From: Chrysoperla carnea
Taxonomy: Eukaryota > Arthropoda > Insecta > Neuroptera > Chrysopidae
DNA length: 64,000 nt
Assembly: GCF_905475395.1 (NCBI RefSeq)
Contig: NC_058342.1
Location: 32,942,140-33,006,139, forward strand
Direction: 5' to 3'
Numbering within the stretch: the stretch's first letter is position 1; the number at the start of each line of letters is the position of its first letter. Positions 12,701-25,581 of this stretch are shown here, piece after piece. Both the position numbers and the translations under genes were made by a program. Under the pieces are notes generated by a model that was not told the DNA's origin, made no database searches, and was given only the letters and a program-made list of their open reading frames with translations.

Positions 12701-15700
12701 CGTTTATCCGAATTTTCAGGAAAAACTGAAAAATGTTACTCTTACTGCCATCTATATGCGAATAGTAATATTATTATGTTTTTAAATTGGGAGCAACTAA
12801 CTGCTTTACAGACACTGAAACATTAAAGATAGGTTTCAGTAGATGGCCTTGTTACGCGATTAGTATACAAGACGTTTTTGCTAGGTTTAATTTTAAGAAA
12901 ACGTCGTTTTCTCTCGGAAACGGCTCCAACGATTTTCATGGCATTTAGTATGCAGGGGATTTCGGAGGCCAAAAATCAATCTAGCTAGGTCACACTGTAG
13001 ATATTGTATGATTCCAAAAATTAGAACAGAAATGCGAAGTTTCATTTCAATTTAACAAGAAATATATAACGAGTGGAAAATATGACTTAAGTAATAAAGT
13101 AACTTTGTTTATTTTTTACTGAATTGTACCATAAACACTTGGTTCCCTTTTTTTAGTTATGTTCAAATTGTTTACAATGCGTGGATTGTGGTTTAAAAAG
13201 TGTTGATCAAATAATTGGCGATAAAGTGTACTGTTCGAAATGTTTCTGTTCGAAGTATAAAGATCATCGGTGCCCACATTGTAATATAGGTTTTGATTCC
13301 AAAAATAAAAATGAGGTGTGTATTTGATTTTGTGTATTATACTTATTAAAAATTGCCTTGGTGCTCGTACATCCTTAACGATGAATAAAAATTGATTGTG
13401 TTGTTTTGTTTTGCAGGTGATATTATGTTCGGAGTGTAAATGTGTTTGGCATACGAACTGTGATAATTTGAATAGTGAACATCTGATAATGCTTCGAACA
13501 TTATCGTTAAATTCGATATATACGTGCCATAAATGTTTACAACAAAAAAACAAAAAAAGTATTTCACGTTCAAAAACATGGCGTGATCAATTATGTGCCC
13601 ATTTTGTAGTTGGATGTTTAGCTGTGCTCCGTTCATTGGCCGAACTACGTGTCTCACAACGTTCAGTCCATAATAAAACTGTTGTTGCTGTCTCAACTGT
13701 ATCAAATACTTCAAACAGTTCCAGTTCCAATAGTTCAAACAGTTCACAGCAACAAACATCCGATAAAGACTGTAGTAGAAATTATTTATATGGTGATCAA
13801 ACAGATTCAGTGCCTGATTATTTAAAACAAAAATTTTTTTTACGTGATTGTTCTGTTGCAATACGTAATATACAAGTGAAAACGGGTGATGTTCTAACGT
13901 CAAATAGTGCCTTGTGTTCGTCACAAACCGTTGCGGCAACTCAACCGAACTCAACGTCTACGTCAACGTCAACCGAAACGGACGAACAGTGTTGTAATTG
14001 TACCGAAACTTTAACATTGTTAGAAGTGAAACGGAAAGTTGTCTCGAAAAGTTATTTATCGTTAAGTGAATTTAGACATGATTTAGATTTAGCAATACGT
14101 GGGAGTGGTTGGAACGAAGTGCTTAATTTAGTGGATGATATGTTTTATAAAGAGTTCCCATGGTGTACACTTGCGTCCAAAGCAACTCTACATCTTCCCA
14201 CTTGTACTGTAACACTAACCACCAAAACACCATGCTCCTTAATTCAATGTACAACTTGTAGTACAATGTCGGAAAGAAGTTTTCCTCAAGCATCTGAAGA
14301 TCTTCGTCCTCTCGAAGATGACCTTGAAGAAATATACGATTCACGTACATGTGTATTGTGTTTGAATCATGGCGATAAGTCAGATATCGAAGGAGGACGT
14401 TTATTATACTGTGAATCAAATACTTGCATACATGTAGCGTGCGCCCTCTGGTCAGTGGGTGTACATGAAACCCTTGATGGTGCGTTGTTAGGTGTAGCAG
14501 CCACCATTCGTCGAGCACGTCTTGTACGCTGCATGTATTGTAAACTTCGAGGAGCAACAATCGATTGTTCCGATCAAAATTGTAAAGCCACATATCATTT
14601 TCCATGCGCACAAAAAGCAGGTTGTGTGTTTGTGAAAAATTATCGTGTTTTCTGTGTAGATCACGGCGATTCAAAAGACTATGATGACGATGACTTTCAA
14701 ATACGACGTTCTGTTTACGTTCATATGGATTTAAAGAAACACATCGTCTCGGAATCACACTCAAAATGGCAGTTTGTGGTTGGATCTTTGGTTATTCGTA
14801 ACTTAGGATCGTATTATCCAATTTTATCGGATGTAGATGATGTTATTATACCATCTGGAATGGCTTGTACGAAATTATTTTGGTCGACTGTTGATCCTTG
14901 GCGGATTGTTCAATATAATATAACGACATTCATCGCAAGCGATGAAGATGATGTTTTTTGTGGTCACGAAAATAATATATCAATAGATCATTCAGATCTT
15001 CCAGAAAAAATTGATCAAAAATTAACTTTAATTAAGAAGTTATTCCATGAAACTTCTGAATCCGATACCGACTATGATTCTGAATCAGAAACGGAAGGCG
15101 ACTCACAAGTTGTTCAAATAATATGTCGAGAAGTAGTTAATTATCTTTTAGATACAATATGCTCCGTTGAAGATGAAGAACTCCCACAAAATGCTACGGA
15201 TATCCTTCCACCGGAAATAAAAGATGCAATTTTCGAAGACTTACCACATGACGTGCTCGATGGAATATCCATGCAAGATATTTTCCCGAAATTAATGTCC
15301 TACGATGATTTAGAAACGTTTGTAAATAAGGTCGAAACAAAAGATCATGCTGAAGATGATGTTCGAATTGTGAAACGTAAAAGTGAACCCAATAGTTGGA
15401 CAACACGATCGTTGGATGATTCGCATAATATTTCGTTTGCTGTGAAAATGAATCGTGGTTTAAAACGAAGTAAATCGGATGTGCTACCATCGAATAGTTT
15501 TCATCCAAGTATATCCTCGAATCAACAACGATCGTGTAGTTTGACCTGGAGTTGTAAGTTAAACAGTAACACTACAATTAAGAAACGTAAAATATCGTGT
15601 GTAACAGACACGAATGTGTTGATGCTTGATACATTCCAAAATCACCAAGATCAACGGATCACGGATATGTTCCGACGTCGAATCTTACAAGTCGATGGTG

Positions 15701-18700
15701 CGAACGATGGATCATGTAGTGATAGTGACGATGAAATCCATAATCCAAATCTATTATGGAATTTTAATCAACAATCCACGGATGAAATCAACACTAGCGA
15801 TGAACCGGTTCGTTGTCAACGATGTCAATGCACGTATCGTACACCGGATAGTTATACACGTCATCTGCAATCGTGTGATACAATGTCTACCAGTGATAGT
15901 GATACGGAAGATCAACAGCAAATTGATTCGAAGAAAATTAATTCAACAATTGTTAAACATCAACAGAATATCTATTCGAATATAACGATTACATCGACTA
16001 CAACGTCTGTGTTACCATCACAGCAACAATCAATACAGAATCAACAATCGACGCTTGTTGATTCATTTCAAAGTCAGCAAGCGCCCCCTCAACAAACGAC
16101 AGCTATCAATCAAGGTATGTTCGCCCCCTTTTAAAACTTCTAAAATATTTTTTTAAACTTCGCTTATATTTGTTTACTTTATATGTACTGTCTTGCAAAG
16201 TTATTTCTGCTAACCAAGCTGTTTTGCCTTCTTTTGAAGCAGAAGAAGCTCGCAGTACAAAACGATCAACTCAAACATCGTTACCAGAAAATCCGCTGTA
16301 TCTCCGAAAATTTGAAAAATCTATTTCAGGGTATATTCTTAAGTGTTTTTATTTTTTGTTACAGGATTTATTCAACAAAATCATTATCCATTAATCAACG
16401 ATTTAATATTTCAAACGAATCAACAATCAACAGCAAATCAAGCCATTAATAATCCACAAATGTATCATCCACAGAATATTACATTTAATCCTGCTCCAAC
16501 AATACAAACAACTGTCCCAACAGACCCTGTACCCATACTTGTTGATCAATCGAATCAACAATTAAACCAACAATTGAATCAACAATCAACAATATATCCA
16601 TCGATTATTGACAACAACACAATTACCTTTCAAACAACACCACAAATCACTCCAATCAATATTGATTTTCAAGGTCGAACTCAAGTCGTTGATCATCAAA
16701 TTGTTGATCACACACCTAAATATATCATTGATACATCACATTCACATCAGGTCCAAGATCAACAATTTACCACTCAAATACAAAACTATCCAACAATGAT
16801 TGATTCTGGAAACAACATGGTGATTTTACAATCAACCAATCAACAAAACGATCTACAAATTGTAACTCCAACACTCATACACAAATCAACCAAGAAATCA
16901 ACAACCATACCGGTTACACCAAGTCCGAAAAAGGTTCGAGCTGTTCGAGGCCCAGTACGACATCGATCAATACAACAGAAACAAATTCATCATATCGATC
17001 CAATGACTCAATTTACGTTACAACAACCAACTAATACTGTACTAGGTATGTATAAAATTTCTGGGGCACAAGGACATTCCAGGGAATTGTGAATCTGCAT
17101 ATGCAGCTTCATTACGCAGCTTCTATGCGCTTAATGAGTACTTTAATGCACATATAAAAGATGATTATTTTTGTGTTTATATAGGTATGGTCCAACAAAC
17201 GCCAATATTTCAACCGACGAAACAGCTATTTGTACATGGATTGGGTACAACGGATTTAGTTGTAGCGGAAAGTATTAAACCGAATTTTACAACTCCAAAC
17301 ATTCAATATATATTAACAACGCCGAACATAATGACAACTCCACAACAAAATACATTCCAGATTCCACAAATCAATCCATCTGATGTGATGATTACAACGA
17401 CGCCGGTTCCAACAATGGTTGGAACTATTATTCAACCACAAAGTTTTGAATGTGGAATTGTACAACATGAACAATTCATGTTCACTCCACAAGCTACAGT
17501 GGCTCCGAATCCTGCTCCAATGATGTATGTCAGTGGTTTGGGTACAAATCAACCCGTTTTTTACGGACTTGAAACCGTCGTTCAAAATACGGTTATGTCA
17601 CAACAATTTATGTCGAAAGTTAGTTTACCGGGCTTGTTGGCCCAAAACAGTTATCAAACCACTCAAGTATTTCAAACAAGTACAATTGAGCCAGTGTTAC
17701 CAGCTGAACAACCAATTATGATGCAACCAACTCAAATAATACCAACACAAATTGTACAACGAAATACAACGTCAAACTGTGGTCAACCACAACAAAATTA
17801 TTCTCGATTACCGACCGTGATCACAACTAGTGGCTGTGCTTCAAACTCAATCCAAAATCATCACAATATTACTTTACCGATTGCCCCCATCCATAATACG
17901 AATCATAAGCTACCAACAAATGTTGTACCCCCTACTCCTCAAGTGAAAATCATAACATCGAGCTCGACATCGACATCGACATCGACAGCGATTAATAAAC
18001 CGTCACGACCAATGAATCGTGTACTCCCAATGGCCGTTACAAAACCGGTTAAAACACTGAATAGCCAATTGAATGTAAACACAAATTTAGCAAATGTTAC
18101 AAATAATACGACGAATGCCGAACTTTTACGACCAATTGAAATTAAATCGGAAAATTGTGATAATCAACAATTATTTGATAAGAATGATTGTAGTAAAACT
18201 GTTGATAATATTGATAAATTAACTGTGATAAATAGTACGCCTACGCATACGCAGCATACAACTGCGCATACGCATACGCTTACGCCTCAAACAATGCCAT
18301 CAATGATTATAAATCATAATCATAATCATAATAATCAAACACAAAACAGTAGTGATATTAAAAAAATGGAATTGAATAATCAAATTTTTAATGAGAATCA
18401 TAAAATTCGTATTATTGAGCAAAAAACAGTCCAAATGAATGTATCGAATCAGTCTCAGAATCATGGACAAATCCAAACGTTTCATGTTGTCTCAAAATCA
18501 ACACAACCACCTCCACTTACATCTCCTCGTCCTGCTTCTGTTATTCCTTCACCCTCCACCAATTGCAGCGATACGATGCAACAAGCTACCAATCTGACTC
18601 AACAGTGTGCGACTCAACAGACAACACCTTCAACAGCAGCTTCGTTACCTTCAATACCAACACCAACCCCTGCACCAACTACGGATCAATTTATTGAAGA

Positions 18701-20700
18701 GAATCAAGAAAAACTTCAAGTTTCAGCTCAGACTCAAATTCAAACTCAACAACGAACAAATGTTGAGGAGCAATTTAAAATAAAGGAGCCAGAAACTGAA
18801 TCAACACCTCAAGCTCCAACCAATAATCCATCAACATCACTTAAATTAGTCTTCCAAAAACAATCTGAAGAAGGTAAGATCATTTTTTCGCTATGTGTGT
18901 GTGTCTGTTTGTCTGTCTGAACCAGTTTGAATGCGGGTTTTTTTATTTATTTGAAAGATCAGATCGAAATTTGGTAAAAAGCTTTTCCATTTGTTTTGAT
19001 AAGTTTAATTTACTGGTATAATTTTCTGCTATCAATAACAGAACATCCTGTATAAGATTACACGAGAGAGAGTTCTGCTGCTCACGAATTTTGTTTATAA
19101 TTAAGATTGTATTTTGTTTCCAGGTATTTATAAAATAACAAACAAGCCAAAAAATTTACCGGATGAAAGTGAAAAAGATGTTGAAACAAAAACTGAAACA
19201 CCAGATGTTTTTATATCGGTTGTGCCAGACACAAAAGATACAAAATTAGTACGTGAGAAAAAGATGAAAAAACGTAAAAATAATATTCAGCATTCAGCAT
19301 CAAACACGACGACCACGACCAAGAAAAAATCAAAATTATTATTTAAGATTCAATCACAGGATGGTTTAAGTTTAACGTGTAGCTCATTAACTGAATTGTG
19401 GCAGAAAGTTTTCAATTTGGTACAGGAATCACGGAAACGACACAACATGGTACCGTTACCAGTGGACGCGTTGGATGGCTACGAAGCGTTGGGCTTGAAG
19501 AATCAAAGTTTAAAATGTATACTCGAAGAAATGAAAAAATTACGTTTAGCGGAGAAACAGAAGGAATGCGAAGATGGTGAATTGGATTTGGGAAGTGTAG
19601 CTGGTGCAATACGTTGTACCCCATATAATGGGATTCGTGCCGATCATGATATGTTTAGTTGGCTTGCATCACGACATCGACAAATTGAATTCCCAGAAAG
19701 CTATGATGATACTATTTCTAGGTATGTATCTAAATCATTTCAAAGCCTTCCAAAACACTAATGAGACATTATCTAAGTGATAAGGTGACGAATCGACCGA
19801 GGAAACCTGCAAATATCAGATGATTTTTTAGTATTTAGACTTAATAAATCATCAAGGTCTGGGAATTTCATGTCCAAAACAATTCAAAAATAAACAAAGC
19901 CGTTTTATTTAATTATTTGATGTAAATTTGTTTACAGGAGAGCGTCTTCAATAAATTTACCAATTGCAATGCGATATCGTAATTTAAAGGAAACATCTAA
20001 ACACTGCGTGGGTGTGTATCGTTCGAACATCCATGGACGTGGTTTGTTCTGTTTAAGAGATATCGAACTTGGTGAAATGGTTATTGAATATGCTGGCGAG
20101 GTAAATTTTTATATTCATTTCTTAACGAGATCTTTCCAAAAATCTATTACGCATGCGGCATTTATGTCACTTTCCATGACATTTTTACTGAATAATGGGA
20201 ATTTTTTTGCAGGTAATTCGATCTTCCATGACTGATATGCGTGAGAAATATTATAATTCAAAAGGAATTGGTTGCTACATGTTTCGAATTGATGATAATT
20301 TAGTTGTGGATGCAACGGTTAAAGGAAATGCAGCGCGATTTATCAATCACTCGTGCGATGTAAGTTTTCACTCAATTTTAAAATCCCTTTAAACCTTCGT
20401 ACATCGCATGATCAAAATATTAGTCTAGTCAACAAATTTAATTTGGTGAATGGACTAATATTTTAATCTTTATTCATAATATTGTTTATCGAACATCCTG
20501 TACAATTAAGTAATTATTTTTTGCAGCCAAATTGTTATTCGCGAGTGCTAGACATATTGGGACATAAACACATTTTAATATTTGCATTGAGAAAAATTCA
20601 GCAAGGCGAAGAACTTACATATGATTACAAATTCCCCTTCGAAGAGGATAAAATCCCTTGTACCTGTGGAGCAAGACGATGTAGAAAGTATTTGAATTAA
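9709..20700 (+). CDS. trx: Trithorax histone H3K4 methyltransferase (KMT2A/B orthologue)
   Basis: Nuclear SET-domain enzyme that methylates H3 Lys4 and maintains active Hox and other gene states in COMPASS-like complexes. Coding exons: 9709-9867, 9986-11497, 11726-11848, 11915-12115, 13157-13315, 13417-16114, 16365-17045, 17185-18873, 19124-19721, 19938-20100, 20213-20359, 20527-20700. They total 8304 nt (2767 aa) with frame kept at all junctions. The start is placed at the conserved [12 protein letters not shown]; an in-frame ATG lies five codons upstream (9694). Domains by approximate residue: nuclear-receptor-like C4 finger 245-335 ([12 protein letters not shown]), PHD fingers 588-755, extended PHD 1028-1133, FYRN 1170-1225, Taspase-like site 1476-1483, Gln/Asn/Thr-rich linker 1500-2400, FYRC 2479-2565, SET 2625-2745 ([28 protein letters not shown]), post-SET 2755-2767 ([13 protein letters not shown]). 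No CXXC domain was seen; Drosophila Trx also lacks it. It is shorter than fly Trx (roughly 3700 aa), mainly in the linkers. Confidence 0.96.
11498..11725. mobile_element. Foldback-element copy filling trithorax intron 2
   Basis: Almost the whole 228-bp intron is related to the ~400-bp element at 51,942-52,345, in opposite orientation. The shared core includes CGTCGCTTGAATAAGAACGA and CTCCACCCACATCA. The part after 11,630 (GTGGGTGGCCCCTGTTATAG ... GGAAATTTAACC) matches the terminal repeat of the 52-kb element. The tRNA-like module of that element is absent here. CACCCCGTATATTG and TATACAGGGTGG also form a short inverted repeat at 11,512-11,545. Confidence 0.6.
12116..13156. other. Trithorax intron 5 with hairpin and dispersed repeats
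   Basis: This 1041-bp intron carries a near-perfect inverted repeat at 12,517-12,590. It also has two copies of a dispersed motif around AACGATTTTCATG (about 12,610 and 12,928) that recurs at 28,730-28,900 and 33,720-33,790. No coding sequence was seen. Confidence 0.6.
15688..15711 (+). other. Taspase1-like cleavage motif QVDGANDG in Trithorax
   Basis: Residues 1476-1483 read QVDGANDG. Vertebrate MLL is cut by Taspase1 between Asp and Gly in QVD/GADD and QLD/GVDD, and the two halves then associate through FYRN and FYRC. This motif lies between FYRN (about 1170-1225) and FYRC (about 2479-2565), as expected for MLL-type processing, and is followed by an acidic stretch (CSDSDDE). The second residue after the conserved Gly is Asn instead of Asp. 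Confidence 0.75.
19603..19620 (+). other. Candidate divergent Win (WDR5-binding) motif in Trithorax
   Basis: Between FYRC and SET the protein reads GAIRCT followed by PY. The position matches the Win motif of KMT2 proteins (around G-S/C-A-R-A/T-E), whose central Arg inserts into WDR5. The Arg is kept, while the flanking Ala and Glu are replaced by Ile and Thr. The alignment is by eye. Confidence 0.45.
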
Positions 20701-20794
20701 ACAAACAATTTTTTTTTGTATAAATATTAAATTTGAAAAGAGAGAAAAATTTTAAAAGGAAAATTTTTGGTCCTGTATTTTAATCGGGACACAA

Positions 20795-20800
20795 AATAAA
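20795..20800 (+). terminator. Proximal poly(A) signal, trithorax
   Basis: An AATAAA lies about 95 bp after the trithorax stop codon and is the first candidate polyadenylation site. Further AATAAA motifs occur downstream (for example near 22,700), so longer 3' UTRs are possible. Confidence 0.4.
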
Positions 20801-23540
20801 CATATTTTTGTAATGGAATTTTCAAAACTAAACAAAAAAAAAAAGGATTTTATTTCTGATAAAAGAAAAATTGTGAAAATGAATATTTAAAAAAACAAAT
20901 TTTTATTATATGTCGTAAAACAGTGGCGGATTTAAGAAGAAAGATTCAAAGGACAATTCTTAATGGCAACCGATTTTGTGTGTATTTGTGAGCGAAAGTT
21001 ACATTGTTGAATTTCAAATTTTTATCATAAACAAGAGCTGATTTTGCTAGAGGGATCATGAAGTCCATCTGCTAGGGGTTAAGGAGGGTGATTGATCTTT
21101 TTTCGATCGCTTAAATCCACCACTGATCTTAAAACAAATTTTTAGATGTTTATTGTAACTGTTACGAAATTATCGACATTTTGTTGCGTAAAACACTAAT
21201 TTTTTTATAAACATTATTTAATCGGAGGATACACGAGCGTTAAAATAAACCAGGACGTTGATTTTAAAGTCCGTTTTAGCTTTACAATATTTAAGAAGGT
21301 ATTAAAATCTGTTTTATTTTTAACGTTTTTGTGTTTTTCGAAGTTTGTTTACATTTATTATGAAATACTTTCAAATTATAAGCCTTTGAATTTCGTACAA
21401 ACGTTCAGAATTTTTATTAGGAACCATATTTTTCAATTTCCTACCATTTTGGAAATAAATTCGAAGGTTTCAACAACATAGTAACAATGAAAGAACCGGG
21501 TAGTCTTTGAAATAGTGATAAATGCATACAAAATTAGGATAGGCAATATGTATTTCATCCATGTATACTTTATGCATCAATCTACTCGTTTCGTGTCTTT
21601 TGAGACTTGGAATTAATCAGTGAAGTGAGCGGATAGCAGTTATTTAAGGACTAAACTTTTGTTCATCATGTAAAAACAAGGAACTTTTTTTTCGAGAACA
21701 TTTTATTCGATAAAAATGTGATATTCTGTCATTATTTTTCGATCTCTACACCGCGATGTGTTATGTTTGGTTGATCCCCCTTTTCTTGGGATTTAAATAA
21801 GTATCTAGCACAAGACGATCGCCCTTAACTTCACAAAGGTCTTAAACAGACCTAATAAAGATTCTGAAAGTCTTGTATAAGGCGAATTTCGACACTCCAT
21901 TTGATTCACCAGTCACCTGACACACCCAATATTACTCAAGTAAAGTGCCCATTTTTTGATTTTGTTGAATACTTCGTAAATATATTAAATGCGACATTTT
22001 TTGTTTCGTTAAAAGTACTCAAATATTTGCAAGCATGAGTCCCCTTTTGAGCTGTATCATGGTTCATTTTAAGGGCAAATTACGCCACTTTACTGGCAAT
22101 CACATGTTTAAGCCCATTTGTAAACAAAATAAAAGTTCCAAGTCTTAAAAGGAGCTTTGGTATATCCCAAAAGGAACAAGGATAACTAAATTAAATGCCT
22201 GCAAATATTATGTATCGCGTGTCTCGTTTTTATTTTTACGGAGTGTATTTTAAAACTAAAAACAAACCATTACAATATTCTTTTTACTGATAGATAGGCT
22301 CACTAGGTTTTATTTTAATAATTTGTGTATTTTTTTCACAAGTTTTACTGTAAATATACTTTTTTTTATACATATTTTTTTTATTAATTATTTAAAATGT
22401 AGTCAACTAACCTTTCGAAGTATTATTATAGCATTAGCTTTAATACATCTTGGAAATCGACTATGGCTACGAATTTTTATTTTGAAAACGATTTTAAGTG
22501 TGGCGAAAATAATTATCTAAGTCTCTAGAAATGAATTCTGAAGACTGAATTCTTCGTCGATATTACGAAATGTATATATTCTGTATCAATGTCGAAAGTT
22601 GTACTTCGTTATAATACGCGCGCACAGAATGACACGAAAACTATGTTGAAGTTAGTTAGAATTTTTAACACGATTTCTAAGTAGAGTGCATTATTTTAAA
22701 TAAATGTAATACAGAATGTACCAAAAAATGTATACACTCTTTATAATATGCCTGTAACATCTTATAGATTGTTTCTCTAGCCGGTTTTCCGGTTCATCCA
22801 TGAGATCTTCTTAATGACAAAAAATAACCCACAGTTCATAAAAGGTACCGGTTCTTTTAAATTAAATTTGAAACATTTTTTAAATTTAATTTAAACATTT
22901 TAAAACTTTCTTTAAACAAGTGTCACCATCTGGTGTTAATTTCTTAAATTAAATTTAAAACTTATTATACATTTTTTTCGGGACATTTAAATTCCAGAAT
23001 ACTGCATTCTATTTACAAATTGAGTGATTTTGTTTTCAAAATAAAAATTTCTTGTATTCCCGACTGACAAGATGTATTTGGACGCGATCCCGTATTTTTT
23101 TTATCATCACAATCATAGTTTTTTAATTCTCGATATATGTGTATATTTTTTTTTTGTAAAACGAATCCAAAAACCCAAAAAAAAAGTTAGTATTTTACAA
23201 GGTTTCAAAACTATATTTAAATGTCAATGTTTATAACAAAAAAAATAAATAAATTTATTGTAATTTTTCAAAAATATTTTTATAAAAATTGAAAAATAAA
23301 CAAAGAAAAAAAATTATATAAAAAAAAAAAGAAAATCGATAAAAAAATGCAAAAAAAAGAACAAATTATGAAAAATTTTGTGTTTATTTGATAAGTTAAT
23401 TTCTAGTCAGTTATAAAAATTGTATTAAATAGCTAAAATATTTTACAACAGTTAATTAAGAGCCAAGAATCCGTTAAACAAATTTAATTCAAGCTCAAAA
23501 TGGTTTTTCTTTGGTCATTTTAAACATATTTAGAGAGTGA
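20801..23540. other. Possible extended trithorax 3' UTR and intergenic DNA
   Basis: AT-rich sequence with no recognisable gene. It contains a truncated MITE-like copy at about 21,989-22,246, described separately. A 65-codon open frame at 22,323-22,520 is hydrophobic by AT composition and resembles no protein I know. Confidence 0.5.
21989..22246. mobile_element. MITE copy with CGGAGTGTA terminus, left end truncated
   Basis: The left portion (TTTTTGTTTCGTTAAAAGTA, CAAATATTTGCAAGCATG) and right portion (CTGCAAATATTATGTATCGC ... TTTTTACGGAGTGTA) match the two ends of the element at 31,978-32,769. The outer TACACTCCG end is missing on the left. The family also includes 38,660-38,925. Confidence 0.55.
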
Positions 23541-23544
23541 ATTA

Positions 23545-23870
23545 TTAAATATCGGGTCTGTAATCTTGGAAAGTTTGTGGGCTTTCTGCGTAGCGTCTAC
23601 TTAAAATAACATCTTTTATCCAAAAACGTCTCGCCTTCGGTTGAAAGGTTCTTCTCAAGGAAAAGAGGATCCCTTGTTCCTGATGCAAGAGACCCATTTG
23701 CGGTATCCCTTTTATTATAGTTATTAATAGAAGTCCAAAGAGGGAGGTGGATGGGAACATTTGTTCCTTAACCTTTCAGGAAGCAATGTTAATAATAATA
23801 GCAACCAGAGGGATAACGCAAATGGATCCCTAGCACCTAGATCTATAGATCCTTCATAGTTTCGTAACCA
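23545..23870 (-). mobile_element. Decayed non-LTR retrotransposon 3' region
   Basis: Two blocks resemble, in inverted orientation, the 3' parts of the remnants at 30,577-31,250 and 35,595-35,850. One lies around CCTTTCAACCGAAGGCGAGA on the minus strand, the other around GGTGCTAGGGATCCATTTGC. A short AATAATAAT run near 23,790 lies between them. No intact reading frame remains. Confidence 0.45.
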
Positions 23871-24164
23871 AACATCTTAACTCTGACGACATTTTGACAT
23901 GCATTAGGGTTTCATCGTCCGTTCATTTAACCGACAATTTTCTGTCAAAGGAATTACTAACATTCCAATTTGATATTCGGGTAAATCTATAGATTAGAAA
24001 GACTTCCATTAGAAGATTGGTATTCTAGTAATTTAGCCTGTCACAGCAAGACAGGTGGCAGGAATCCAGAATCCTTCAAATTTTAATCCTCACTCGCAAG
24101 ATATATTTACAATTGATAACTGGAATTTGACAGGAAAGATGTAAATTAAAACAGGAAAGTGACC

Positions 24165-24430
24165 CGTATTGGGTAGTTCCAATTTAGATTACCAGATGGC
24201 AATACTTATACTTACCATTTATCAAATAACTGAGAATTGCAGCTTCGCCAACTAGCGGTAATAATTCATACTAATTATAACAGGAGGCTGATCCGTTTGA
24301 GTAGTTCCAATTTAGATTACCAGATGGCAATACTTGTACTTACCATTTATCAGATAACTGGGAATTGCAACTTCACCAACTGGGGATAATAATTCATATT
24401 AATTGAAACAGGAAGCTGACCTGTTTTGAG
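24165..24430. repeat. Tandem duplication, 128-bp unit
   Basis: Two adjacent copies begin at the shared string AGTTCCAATTTAGATTACCA (24,175 and 24,303). They share GATGGCAATACTT and ACTTACCATTTATCA, with about 10% divergence. A third partial start (GAGTAATTCCATTTTAG) follows at about 24,430. Non-coding. Confidence 0.75.
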
Positions 24431-24956
24431 TAATTCCATTTTAGAAAACAATTGATTTTGAATTAAAATTGTACGCAACTTTTTGTGGCATCTACTTTTA
24501 TTTATACCGAAAGCGTTTTTTTTTTTAAATCATTGCTTTTTTTCTTGAAAGAGTTTCATGAAAACATACAAACTATTCTAGGGCTGAGCTTACAAGATGT
24601 GTTTTAACGAATGTTAATTTTAATACACGCTAAAGTTTTATTTAAACATTATGTAATTTTAACGAAAGTTCGTAAACCGGACGTTTTAATTAACGCTTAG
24701 TGTGAGCTCAGTCTTAGATAGGGCATATCCATTTTATTATATGTTGATGATCTGATAAAACATCAACCAAAAAAATATTTATTTTTGATTTTATGAAATG
24801 TACACTGAGAGGTATATAAGATGAACAAGTTTTTTTCTTCAGATTATTGCTCAAATAACAAAAATACTTATGCAAGAAGTTTCTGAAGTGATTCTAAAAC
24901 TACTGTTAGTCGCAGACCTATTTATACCACTAGAAAACATCAAATAGTAAAGTCGA

Positions 24957-25043
24957 CAAGTTAAAAATGGTGAAAAATAGAGATAATTCTCTTAAACATA
25001 TTTTTAAGATCATTATCTCTATTTTTCACCATTTTCAACTTGC
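24957..25043. repeat. Inverted repeat (hairpin), ~30-bp arms
   Basis: The left arm, CAAGTTAAAAATGGTGAAAA and onward to GATAA, is complementary to the right arm ending ACCATTTTCAACTTG, with a loop of about 28 bp. Palindromic MITE remnant or isolated hairpin. Confidence 0.75.
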
Positions 25044-25581
25044 CGTCTAGACTATTACGTAATGACGTTAGATAATTCAAAATGGAATTGAGACACAATT
25101 ATACTTCTGTTATGTACATGTCTATAAAGTGTCCTGTCTCTAAATTCATGACGTCATTGCCATCTTAAATACATCACGTGATAAATGTGAGATTTTTTTT
25201 TAGACCAACTTGTATAATTTTACATAGAATCTCGGATTAAGGAGAAATAACTCGACACGTTTATATCGAAAAGTTCTCGTCCGTTCTCAAGTATTAATTT
25301 TCTTGTATTTTTTTTTAAAGGTAATTTTTCGTTTTAAGTAATCAAATCCTTTGATGACATCACAAGAAATACCAATTAGTTTTGGTATCAATAATTAAAA
25401 AAAGAAAAATGATTACTTTAAAAAACAGTTAAAAATTTTTATTGATCCTTTTTGGGCCCCATTTCTTAGGGAGGAAAATATGTACTTTATATCACAATGC
25501 AGACATCTTCAGTATGAATTGGTTAAGCTTGGATTTCTATATTTTATAGAAAAGTGAAATCCCTACACTAAAAAGATTATT

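Noticed and set aside
13346..13954. Long minus-strand open frame (202 codons) opposite trithorax
   Set aside because: It is a reading-frame shadow of trithorax exon 6, with no domain and no splice context.
14123..14764. 213-codon minus-strand open frame
   Set aside because: It is antisense to the extended PHD and FYRN part of trithorax; its open length follows from the codon use of the real gene.
22323..22520. Hydrophobic 65-codon open frame as a small membrane protein
   Set aside because: Its composition follows from AT-rich DNA; no conserved motif or splice support was found.
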